A stretch of DNA of 12,770 nt from JBDTOX01 sp039933015 (GTDB taxonomy: Bacteria; Pseudomonadota; Gammaproteobacteria; Burkholderiales; Methylophilaceae), in assembly GCA_039933015.1 (NCBI GenBank), contig JBDTOX010000190.1, forward strand, positions 1 through 12,770. The letters run 5' to 3'. The position numbers were made by a program, and so were the translations under genes. Positions 1 to 6,324 of this stretch are shown here, in pieces. The notes beneath the pieces are model-generated. The model was not told where the DNA came from, searched no databases, and was given only the letters and a program-made list of their open reading frames with translations. Within the stretch, counting starts at the first letter, position 1, and every line of letters starts with the position of its first letter.

Positions 1-385
1 TGCCGCGCTTCTTGCAGTCAGCCAGAAACTCTGCAACGTAAAGCCGCGCTTCATCAGCCACCAGGCCATGAAGGTCTATCGTAGCCTGCACTACCCAATG
101 TCCCCGGCGCAGTTTGCTTAAAATATCTGGGGAGTGCCCTGTGCGCAGGTAGAGGAGCTCCTCGCCGCTCTCAAGCTCGTGGGCAGGGATATAATTGTCA
201 CTGAGTGAATCCACCAATGCCTGATGTTCATCGCGCAAAAACTGCTTGGCGACTGGCTTGGGTTTTGGGGGCGAGTGATGCAGGCGGGGTGCCTTGAGTG
301 GCCGCGCGTCTTTGACTGCTTCGCGAAACAGCTCGGCCTCGTCACTATCTTGTTCGGGGTCGTTATTTTGTTCGGAGTTGGCCAC
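1..385 (-). CDS. Smr-domain protein, 5' part only (gene runs off the left edge)
   Basis: The visible 128 residues are the N-terminal part of a Smr/MutS2-C-type protein. A charged, low-complexity head (about residues 1-50, rich in D, E, N, then P and K) leads into a conserved region with the DLHGL motif at residues 104-108. That motif marks the start of the Smr domain, which in the family is a nuclease or nucleic-acid-binding fold; the rest of the domain lies left of base 1. I chose the GTG at 385-383 because it is the first plausible start in the frame. No clear Shine-Dalgarno sequence precedes it, and the nearby ATG at 404-402 is in another frame. It lies 77 bases downstream of trxB on the same strand, so co-transcription is possible. 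The family call is firm; the cellular role in this organism is unknown. Confidence 0.82.
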   Translation of the reverse strand, partial: MANSEQNNDPEQDSDEAELFREAVKDARPLKAPRLHHSPPKPKPVAKQFLRDEHQALVDSLSDNYIPAHELESGEELLYLRTGHSPDILSKLRRGHWVVQATIDLHGLVADEARLYVAEFLADCKKRG

Positions 386-447
386 AACAATAAAAAACGC
401 ACATAGGAAGCTATTATTTTGCGCCCTCTGTGCGTGGTGTGGCTAGT

Positions 448-470
448 GCTTATTGCAGATGCTTATTGCA
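448..470. repeat. Short tandem duplication at the 3' end of trxB
   Basis: A 13-base unit (gcttattgcagat, 448-460) is followed directly by ten bases of a second copy (gcttattgca, 461-470). The second copy holds the trxB stop codon and its last two codons, so the first copy gives a second TAA just beyond the gene. It looks like a small slippage duplication with no obvious function. Confidence 0.7.
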
Positions 471-1413
471 GGTTATCCAGATAGCGCTCAGCATCCAGTG
501 CTGCCATGCAGCCTGTACCGGCACTGGTTACCGCCTGGCGATAGACATGGTCTTGCACGTCGCCCGCTGCAAATACGCCAGGGATACTGGTGGCAGTGAA
601 GTTGCCCTTACGTCCGGCCTCGGTAATGATGTAGCCGCCTTCCATTTCCAGCTGACCTTCAAAAATATCGGTATTGGGCTTGTGGCCGATGGCAATAAAC
701 ACGCCCTGGAGCGCGATGTCTTTGGTGGCTTCGGTCTGGTTGTTCTTGATGCGCATGCCTGTCACGCCACTATCGTCACCCAGCACTTCTTCCAGTACGG
801 AGTGCAGTTCCAGCACTATCTTGCCGTCTTTCACCCGCTCCATGAGCTTGTCCACCAGAATGGCCTCGGCCTTGAACTTGTCGCGGCGGTGCACCAGCGT
901 CACCTTGCTGGCAATGTTAGCCAGGTAAAGCGCCTCTTCAACGGCGGTATTTCCGCCACCTACCACGGCGACCTCCTGATTGCGATAGAAGAATCCGTCG
1001 CAGGTGGCACAGGCAGAAACGCCCTTGCCGGAAAACTTCTCTTCAGAAGGCAGGCCCAGGTATTGTGCCGATGCACCAGTCGAGATAATCAACGCATCGC
1101 AAGTGTACTCAGCAGAATCGCCTATCAAGCGAATCGGTTTCTCTGTGAGCTTGGCGGTGTGAATGTGATCAAAAATCATCTCGGTGTTAAAGCGCTCAGC
1201 ATGCTTTTGAAAGCGCTCCATGAGTTCCGGACCTTGTACGCCATCGGCATCGGCTGGCCAGTTGTCTACATCGGTGGTGGTCATCAGCTGGCCCCCTTGC
1301 GCAATGCCAGTAATCAGCACCGGCTTAAGATTGGCGCGTGCTGCGTAAACCGCAGCGGAGTAGCCTGCCGGGCCGGAACCCAGAATCAGCAGGTGGGCGT
1401 GTTTGGTGGACAT
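463..1413 (-). CDS. trxB: Thioredoxin reductase (NADPH)
   Basis: TrxB is a flavoenzyme that passes electrons from NADPH through FAD and a redox-active disulfide to thioredoxin in the cytosol. The 316-residue product has normal family length and all expected motifs: the FAD-binding GSGPAG at residues 12-17, the active-site CATC at 135-138, the NADPH-binding GGGNTA at 152-157 followed by VHRRDKF at 174-180, and the C-terminal FAD motif around GD at 284-285. The ATG start has an AGGAG Shine-Dalgarno at 1429-1425, 11 bases upstream, which is a little far but acceptable. The 65-base gap to the dps stop suggests it may be read together with dps or from its own promoter. Its place beside dps and oxyR fits peroxide-stress control; thioredoxin-system genes are known OxyR targets in other proteobacteria. 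Intact and confident. Confidence 0.97.
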   Translation of the reverse strand: MSTKHAHLLILGSGPAGYSAAVYAARANLKPVLITGIAQGGQLMTTTDVDNWPADADGVQGPELMERFQKHAERFNTEMIFDHIHTAKLTEKPIRLIGDSAEYTCDALIISTGASAQYLGLPSEEKFSGKGVSACATCDGFFYRNQEVAVVGGGNTAVEEALYLANIASKVTLVHRRDKFKAEAILVDKLMERVKDGKIVLELHSVLEEVLGDDSGVTGMRIKNNQTEATKDIALQGVFIAIGHKPNTDIFEGQLEMEGGYIITEAGRKGNFTATSIPGVFAAGDVQDHVYRQAVTSAGTGCMAALDAERYLDNLQ

Positions 1414-1478
1414 ACTTTTATTTACTCCTGAATAATTTCAAAAAATTTAATTGGGCGAAGTTTACCCTAATACTGGAT

Positions 1479-1941
1479 TTATTTTTCCAGCAGGCTACGC
1501 AACATCCACGCCGTTTTTTCGTGCAATTGCAGGCGTTGCGTCAATAAGCCTGCACTGGCTTCATCGGCACCTTTTTCCACTGCGGGGAATACCGAGCGCG
1601 CGGTGCGTACTACCGCTTCATGTCCTGCGACCAGCTCGCGTATCATGTCTTGCGCTTTGGGTACGGTTTCACTCTCTTTAATTGAGGCGAGATTGATGAA
1701 ATCACGATAAGTGCCGGGCGCATGGAAATCCAGTGCACGTATGCGCTCGGCAATCAGGTCAACCGCCAGTGCCAGTTCGTTATATTGCTGCTCAAACATC
1801 AAATGCAAGGTCTGGAACATTGGACCGGTCACATTCCAGTGGAAATAATGTGTCTGAGATAGAGTGTGTAGGTATCAGCCAGTAAATGGACAAGCCTTCA
1901 GCAATTTCCTTGCGGTCTTTTTCGTTGATTCCGATATCCAT
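1479..1941 (-). pseudogene. dps: Dps-type ferritin (DNA protection during starvation), broken by two 1-base deletions
   Basis: Dps proteins form 12-subunit shells that oxidise iron with peroxide and shield DNA. Read with corrections, this gene would encode about 154 residues, normal for the family. Codons 1-18 (MDIGINEKDRKEIAEGLS) are read from the ATG at 1941. A single base is missing at about 1887-1886; ten codons giving LLADTYTLYL follow in a second frame (1885-1856). Another base is missing at about 1855-1854, where a Lys AAG appears as AG. From 1853 the third frame, starting THYFHWNVTGP, runs intact for 124 residues to the stop at 1479. The ferroxidase-type HW, H and AERI region and the C-terminal helices are preserved. 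As written, translation from the ATG gives only a 53-residue aberrant peptide; a 117-residue fragment starting at GTG 1832 would lack the first helix. So this is either a recent pseudogene or two sequence errors 31 bases apart. The rest of the gene shows no decay, which keeps the error explanation open. Confidence 0.9.
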
Positions 1942-1966
1942 GATATGGCCCCTAAATAATAAAGCG

Positions 1967-1996
1967 ATGAGCATCCGAGGTGACAATGATGCTCAT
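1967..1996. promoter_or_regulatory. Perfect 9-bp inverted repeat in the dps leader
   Basis: ATGAGCATC at 1967-1975 is mirrored by GATGCTCAT at 1988-1996 with a 12-base spacer. It lies 26-55 bases upstream of the dps ATG and overlaps the downstream edge of the predicted -10 box, so it covers the likely transcription start. It could be a repressor operator or an mRNA stem-loop. No specific regulator is recognised from the sequence. Confidence 0.6.
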
Positions 1997-2023
1997 GTTA
2001 AATTTGGTTAGGTAATAGCGCAA
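1995..2023 (-). promoter_or_regulatory. Candidate sigma70-type promoter of dps
   Basis: On the minus strand TTGCGC (2023-2018) and TAACAT (2000-1995) are separated by exactly 17 bases, at suitable distance from the dps ATG at 1941. The match is 3/6 for the -35 and 4/6 for the -10. That weakness would suit an activator-dependent promoter. The call rests on spacing, partial consensus and the adjoining OxyR-like site. Confidence 0.4.
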
Positions 2024-2060
2024 ATTGATTATATAAATCTCTCTGATAAATAATTTCTAT
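2024..2060 (-). promoter_or_regulatory. Candidate OxyR-binding site upstream of dps
   Basis: Read on the minus strand from 2060, the four tetranucleotides at 10-11-base spacing are ATAG, TTAT, ATTT and CAAT, against the published OxyR pattern ATAG..CTAT..ATAG..CTAT. They match 4, 3, 2 and 3 positions of four, and most of the inner t/a positions also fit. The site abuts the -35 box directly, where OxyR usually contacts RNA polymerase, and oxyR is the next gene upstream. The region is AT-rich, so chance similarity is a real possibility. Confidence 0.4.
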
Positions 2061-2076
2061 TTTAGCCAGCCTGGAT

Positions 2077-3018
2077 TCAGCGTTCGGATGGCGGCAAATC
2101 CAGCGGTACAATCCCGCTCAAATTGGCGCTCAAAATTGCTTGCCTGACTATCTCAACGGCTTGCGGACGAGGAAAACTCTTGCGCCATGCCAGCGCTACA
2201 CGGCGCATGGGTATGGGTTTAGTAAACGGGCGGAAACATAACATGCGATTTTCTTCACGCGTCGGCACGCATGCTGTGCAGGGCAAAATAGTCATGCCCA
2301 CGCCGGAAGCCACCATGTAGCGTATGGTTTCCAGAGAGCTGCCTTCCAATGTCTGCTGTATGCCGCTTGCGGTCTGGTTAGTGCCCAGTTGCGGGCACAG
2401 CTTCAATACCTGGTCGCGGAAGCAATGTCCTGCACCCAGCAATAAAACAGTCTCATCCCCTAGAGCCTCGGGGGATATGGCGCTTTGCTTGCTCCATGCA
2501 TGATTTGCCGGCAAAGCCAGCTGGAAGGGCTCGTCAAATAAGGCTTGCGTTACGATGCCCGGCTCTGTGAAAGGCAAGGAGATAATAATCAGGTCCAGCT
2601 TGCCGCGTTTCAATTGCTCGCGCAGGTCGCCGGTATAGCTCTCCTGAATGATAAGTTGCATGGCAGGAGCACGCTCACGTAGTAATGGCAGAATCTGCGG
2701 CAGCAAATACGGCCCTACCGTGTAGATTGCGCCTAGGCGTAAGGGGTGCGCTAGCGGGTCGCCGCTTTGTTCGGCGATGAGCTTGATGCTGGCAGCTTCT
2801 TCCAGGATACGCGCAGCCTGAGCGACAATCTGTGCGCCTACCGCGGTCAGTGAAACCTCGTTGGAACTGCGCTCAAAGATGGCAACGCCCAATTCTTCCT
2901 CGAGTTTTTTAATGCCGACACTGAGCGTAGGCTGACTCACAAAACTGGCTTCGGCAGCGCGGCCAAAGTGACGTTCGCGTGCAACGGCGACAACATAGCG
3001 TAGTTCGGTTAGAGTCAT
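2077..3018 (-). CDS. oxyR: Peroxide-sensing LysR-family regulator OxyR
   Basis: OxyR is a cytosolic transcription factor that senses hydrogen peroxide through an intramolecular disulfide and then activates antioxidant genes. The 313-residue protein has a LysR winged helix-turn-helix at about residues 1-60 (TLTELRYVVAVARERHFGRA, then SQPTLSVGIKKLE) and a substrate-binding-like regulatory domain from about 90 to 300. The two redox cysteines are present at residues 199 (GAGHCFRD) and 208 (KLCPQ), the same numbering as the E. coli protein, which separates OxyR from other LysR members. It starts at ATG 3018 with only a weak ribosome site upstream. It lies 135 bases before the dps ATG on the same strand, and is divergent from ftsK across a 148-base gap. 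Its likely local targets are dps and trxB. Intact. Confidence 0.96.
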   Translation of the reverse strand: MTLTELRYVVAVARERHFGRAAEASFVSQPTLSVGIKKLEEELGVAIFERSSNEVSLTAVGAQIVAQAARILEEAASIKLIAEQSGDPLAHPLRLGAIYTVGPYLLPQILPLLRERAPAMQLIIQESYTGDLREQLKRGKLDLIIISLPFTEPGIVTQALFDEPFQLALPANHAWSKQSAISPEALGDETVLLLGAGHCFRDQVLKLCPQLGTNQTASGIQQTLEGSSLETIRYMVASGVGMTILPCTACVPTREENRMLCFRPFTKPIPMRRVALAWRKSFPRPQAVEIVRQAILSANLSGIVPLDLPPSER

Positions 3019-3061
3019 GGATGTATCCGTTGATGAAGACGGGATTTTACGCAGATTTTCG

Positions 3062-3080
3062 ACTAGCCACGGCAGCTAGT
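3062..3080. promoter_or_regulatory. 6-bp inverted repeat in the oxyR-ftsK divergent region
   Basis: ACTAGC at 3062-3067 is mirrored by GCTAGT at 3075-3080 with a 7-base spacer, 44 bases upstream of the oxyR start. It could be an operator for oxyR. It does not keep the exact T-N11-A spacing of a LysR box, so the regulator is unknown. Confidence 0.3.
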
Positions 3081-3106
3081 TGATGCTGCTATAATTAAGC
3101 TAATTC

Positions 3107-3122
3107 CTAGAATAGATTCTAG
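3107..3122. promoter_or_regulatory. 7-bp near-continuous palindrome in the oxyR-ftsK divergent region
   Basis: CTAGAAT and ATTCTAG flank two bases (AG), forming a compact perfect palindrome 45 bases upstream of the ftsK start and 89 bases upstream of oxyR. The size and position suit a dimeric regulator acting on one or both divergent genes. A TATAAT hexamer stands nearby at 3090-3095 on the plus strand, but I see no convincing -35 partner for it. Confidence 0.4.
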
Positions 3123-3166
3123 TCTGACTTTTAAGTATTCGTATACACCGGGTATTCATACACATC

Positions 3167-5458
3167 TTGTTTTTCCAGAAAAAATCATCCGCACTCAACA
3201 GCCGTCGCGAAACCGCGGCGCCGAAAACCCCCGGCGTCATCCGTGAAGCCTGGTGGCTTGTTTTAGTAACTGTTGGCGCCTATCTGGCAGTGATCCTTTT
3301 TACTTACCATCGTGATGATGCTTCCTGGTCGCACAGCGCCAGTGATAATGCCGTGATTCAAAACGCGGGCGGTGCTATTGGCGCCTGGATTTCAGATATT
3401 TTGTTGTACCTGTTTGGCTTTTCTGCGTGGTGGTGGGTGGTGCTGGCTTTTTATGCCATGTGGCTGGTGTATTTACGGCTGGAAGTCGTTGCCTCAAGCC
3501 AGCGGTCTTTGCTGATATTCAACCTGGTCGGCTTTGGCCTGCTGCTGCTGGCTTCGTGCACGCTGGAAGCCGGACATGTTATTCCCTTGGCCGCCGATTT
3601 GCCTTTGAGCCCGGGGGGAATGCTGGGTACCGAGACCGATATGATTTTGCGTAGCATGTTTGGTTTTGCCGGCTCTACTATGGTTTTACTGTTGCTGCTG
3701 GCCGTGGGCTTTAGTTTGTTTACAGGCTGGTCATGGATAATGATGACAGAGAAACTCGGCGGAGTCCTTGAATCCAGTTATCAGTTTGTGCGCAGCAAAT
3801 GGCAAGACAGGCAAGACGGCCGAGCGGGCCGGGTGGCCGAGGCGCTGCGTACTGCATATGTGAAAAGTGAGCGCAAGCGTACTGAAGATCATCCGCCAGT
3901 GCAAATCGAACTGCCTGCGCTGGAAATCCCCAAGAGTGAGCGCGTAGAAAAAGAACGCCAGGTAGTCTTGTTTGAAACGCTGCCAGATTCACCTCTGCCA
4001 CCTTTGCATTTGCTGGATGAGCCGCATGGCGAGATCGAAATGCAGTCTGCGGAAACGCTGGATTTCACCTCGCGCCTGATCGAGCGCAAGCTCATGGATT
4101 TCGGTATTGAAATCAAGGTGCTTACTGCTTTTCCTGGTCCTGTAATTACCCGTTATGAGCTGGAGCCGGCCGCCGGTGTTAAAGGCAGCCAGGTGGCTAA
4201 TTTATCCAAGGATTTGGCGCGCGCCTTGTCTGTAGTCAGCATACGCGTGGTGGAAACCATACCCGGCAAGAGCTGCATGGGGCTGGAAATCCCTAACCCG
4301 CGGCGCCAGATCGTGTTTCTTTCCGAAATTCTGGGTTCGCAGGTCTACGCTGACATGCATTCGCCGCTGGCTATCGCGCTGGGCAAGGATATTGCTGGCA
4401 AGCCAGTAGTGGCAGACCTGGCCAAAATGCCGCACGTGCTGGTAGCGGGGACTACGGGTTCAGGCAAGTCAGTGGCTATCAACGCCATGATTTTGAGCCT
4501 GCTGTACAAGGCGGAACCCAGCAAGGTCAGGCTGATACTGGTAGACCCCAAGATGCTGGAGCTTTCCGTATACGAGGGCATTCCGCATCTGCTGGCGCCG
4601 GTGGTGACCGATATGCGGCAGGCGGCGAATGCGCTGAACTGGTGTGTAGCGGAGATGGAACGCCGTTATAAACTGATGTCGACTTTTGGCGTGCGCAACC
4701 TGGCAGGTTTCAACCAGAAGCTGCGTGAGGCGCAAAAGGAAGGCAATGCGCTTACCAATCCATTCACCTATACGCCGGATAACCCAGAGCCACTGGAAGA
4801 AATGCCATTGATCGTAGTGGTCATTGATGAACTGGCTGACTTGATGATGGTGGTGGGTAAGAAAGTGGAAGAGTTGATCGCACGCCTCGCACAGAAGGCC
4901 CGTGCTTCAGGCATACATTTGATTCTGGCTACACAGCGGCCATCGGTTGATGTCATTACCGGCCTGATAAAGGCTAACATCCCTACGCGCGTGGCATTCC
5001 AGGTTTCCAGCAAAATTGACTCGCGTACCATCCTAGACCAGATGGGTGCCGAGGCCTTGCTGGGGCAAGGTGATATGCTGTATCAACCACCCGGTACCAG
5101 CAATCCGCAGCGTATACATGGCGCATTTGTCGCCGATCAGGAAGTGCATCGTGTGGTTGAATGCCTCAAGTCTCTGGGTGAACCAAATTACATTGAAGGC
5201 ATTCTTAACAATGCAGCCGAAGAGGGCGGCGAAACTGGCGAAGCTGGCCAAAGCGGAGGTGAGGCTGACCCGCTCTACGACGAGGCTGTTGCAATAGTTT
5301 TAAAGTCGCGTCGCGCGTCAATTTCCTCCGTACAGCGGCAATTGCGCATAGGCTATAACCGCGCGGCACGCTTGATCGAGGAGATGGAACGCGCTGGCCT
5401 GGTTTCTGCCATGCAGAGCAATGGCAACCGCGAAGTACTCTCTCCCAACAACGAATAA
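3167..5458 (+). CDS. ftsK: DNA translocase FtsK (short-linker form)
   Basis: FtsK sits at the division septum and pumps chromosomal DNA towards the dif site so that sister chromosomes resolve and segregate. The 763-residue protein has four membrane segments (about 28-47, 72-103, 114-132 and 160-190), a short linker to about 280, a RecA-like motor with Walker A GTTGSGKS at 428-435 and Walker B ending in DE at 554-555, and a C-terminal gamma winged helix (about 702-760) that in the family reads KOPS orientation sites. It is far shorter than the E. coli protein, mainly in the linker, which is common in other bacteria. The start is TTG at 3167: no ATG or GTG lies upstream in frame, and the next ATG in frame (codon 98) would remove the first membrane segment. 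No strong ribosome site precedes it. It is the first gene of the plus-strand block. Confidence 0.96.
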   Translation: MFFQKKSSALNSRRETAAPKTPGVIREAWWLVLVTVGAYLAVILFTYHRDDASWSHSASDNAVIQNAGGAIGAWISDILLYLFGFSAWWWVVLAFYAMWLVYLRLEVVASSQRSLLIFNLVGFGLLLLASCTLEAGHVIPLAADLPLSPGGMLGTETDMILRSMFGFAGSTMVLLLLLAVGFSLFTGWSWIMMTEKLGGVLESSYQFVRSKWQDRQDGRAGRVAEALRTAYVKSERKRTEDHPPVQIELPALEIPKSERVEKERQVVLFETLPDSPLPPLHLLDEPHGEIEMQSAETLDFTSRLIERKLMDFGIEIKVLTAFPGPVITRYELEPAAGVKGSQVANLSKDLARALSVVSIRVVETIPGKSCMGLEIPNPRRQIVFLSEILGSQVYADMHSPLAIALGKDIAGKPVVADLAKMPHVLVAGTTGSGKSVAINAMILSLLYKAEPSKVRLILVDPKMLELSVYEGIPHLLAPVVTDMRQAANALNWCVAEMERRYKLMSTFGVRNLAGFNQKLREAQKEGNALTNPFTYTPDNPEPLEEMPLIVVVIDELADLMMVVGKKVEELIARLAQKARASGIHLILATQRPSVDVITGLIKANIPTRVAFQVSSKIDSRTILDQMGAEALLGQGDMLYQPPGTSNPQRIHGAFVADQEVHRVVECLKSLGEPNYIEGILNNAAEEGGETGEAGQSGGEADPLYDEAVAIVLKSRRASISSVQRQLRIGYNRAARLIEEMERAGLVSAMQSNGNREVLSPNNE

Positions 5459-5512
5459 ATGAAAGGTAAGCAAAGCATGCGCCGCTGTTGGCGGATGGTT
5501 TGCAGCTATTAA
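5459..5512 (+). CDS. Possible 17-codon leader ORF between ftsK and lolA
   Basis: An ATG follows the ftsK stop directly (TAAATG, 5456-5461) and opens a frame of 17 codons that ends in TAA two bases before the lolA ATG. It contains three ATG codons and two Cys codons, and reads MKGKQSMRRCWRMVCSY. Because lolA has no good ribosome site of its own, ribosomes finishing here could restart on lolA. This is inference; the frame may simply be chance in a short gap. Confidence 0.25.
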   Translation: MKGKQSMRRCWRMVCSY

Positions 5513-5514
5513 CT

Positions 5515-6123
5515 ATGATAAGAGTTTTACTGGGTTTAATCGTAATGACACCGTTGCTGGCAAACGCTGGAGGTGTGGATAGGCTGAAAACTTTTTTCCA
5601 GAATACCAGTGCCATGCGCGCCCAGTTTCACCAAACGGTCGTGGATAACCAGGGCCGCAAGGTGCAAGAGGTTGATGGCACTATGCAATTGCAGCGCCCG
5701 GGAAAATTTCGCTGGGATTACAACAAACCTTATGAGCAGCAAATCGTTGGCGATGGCGAAAAAGTCTGGCTGTTCGATCCGGAGCTTAATCAAGTTACCG
5801 TACGTCCGCTGAACAAAGCTTTAGGGTCGAGCCCGGCAGCCTTGCTGGCAGGCAGTAAGGAAATGGAAAAGGGCTTTGTGCTCAAAGATGTAGGCCGTCA
5901 GGATGCGCTGGATTGGGTGGCAGCTACGCCGAAAGATAAAGATAGCGGCTTTGAGCAGGTATTTTTAGGTTTTAAAAATGACGCCTTGGAACAAATGGAA
6001 TTACACGACAATTTTGGCCATATAACGGTCATTGAATTTTCAAAACTGGAACGGAATCCCAAGCTCTCTGCCCAGACATTCCGCTTCGTGCCACCCTCAG
6101 GTGCAGATGTAGTTGGAGAGTAA
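5515..6123 (+). CDS. lolA: Outer-membrane lipoprotein carrier protein LolA
   Basis: LolA is the periplasmic chaperone that takes lipoproteins from the inner-membrane LolCDE complex to LolB on the outer membrane. From the ATG at 5515 the product is 202 residues with a clear Sec signal peptide (MIRVLLGLIVMTPLLANA, likely cut after residue 18), leaving a mature protein of about 184 residues, normal for the family. Conserved stretches include GKFRWDYNKPYEQQIVGDG followed by VWLFDPELNQV, and SPAALLAG. A TTG nine codons upstream is a possible start but would put polar residues before the signal peptide. The Shine-Dalgarno is poor, so translation may be coupled to the preceding sequence. The ftsK-lolA-rarA order is seen in many proteobacteria. 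MltF, encoded further right in this window, is a lipoprotein that would depend on this carrier. Confidence 0.95.
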   Translation: MIRVLLGLIVMTPLLANAGGVDRLKTFFQNTSAMRAQFHQTVVDNQGRKVQEVDGTMQLQRPGKFRWDYNKPYEQQIVGDGEKVWLFDPELNQVTVRPLNKALGSSPAALLAGSKEMEKGFVLKDVGRQDALDWVAATPKDKDSGFEQVFLGFKNDALEQMELHDNFGHITVIEFSKLERNPKLSAQTFRFVPPSGADVVGE

Positions 6124-6213
6124 AAGTAAGCTAGTTTGTTTTAATTCCTTGGCCATGAGGAATATCAAACACTGGCAATTTATTATGACCATGACAGGTT
6201 AGCGCGTGAGGCC

Positions 6214-6324
6214 ATGCGAGAGAAACTGAAAACAGCGCGCTATATTGCGCCAGTATTCATAGAGGTGCCGCAGCCTGTTATGCAAGCAATCAAAGAGAAT
6301 ATCCCTTTAGAGAGGACTCAGTGA
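6214..6324 (+). CDS. Small unrecognised ORF overlapping the rarA start by 4 bases
   Basis: From the ATG at 6214 this frame encodes 36 residues ending in ENIPLERTQ, and its TGA stop (6322-6324) overlaps the rarA GTG start (6321-6323), the usual arrangement of coupled genes. The frame is open back to 6145, and the upstream part also reads like protein (HEEYQTLAIYYDHDRLAREA), so the true gene may be longer. An ATG at 6155-6157 is one base out of frame; adding one base after it would give an about 56-residue protein beginning MEEYQTLA. So this could be a real small gene with an unusual start, a gene with a 1-base deletion, or a remnant. I do not recognise the family. It is rich in charged residues, with a short hydrophobic stretch YIAPVFIEVPQPV and no signal peptide. 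Confidence 0.45.
   Translation: MREKLKTARYIAPVFIEVPQPVMQAIKENIPLERTQ

Noticed and set aside
430..1431. 333-codon plus-strand frame across trxB
   Set aside because: It lies antisense to trxB, whose motifs are all intact; its length follows from the codon composition of the real gene.
3090..3095. TATAAT hexamer as an ftsK promoter
   Set aside because: No acceptable -35 sequence lies 16-18 bases upstream, so it was not listed as a promoter of its own.
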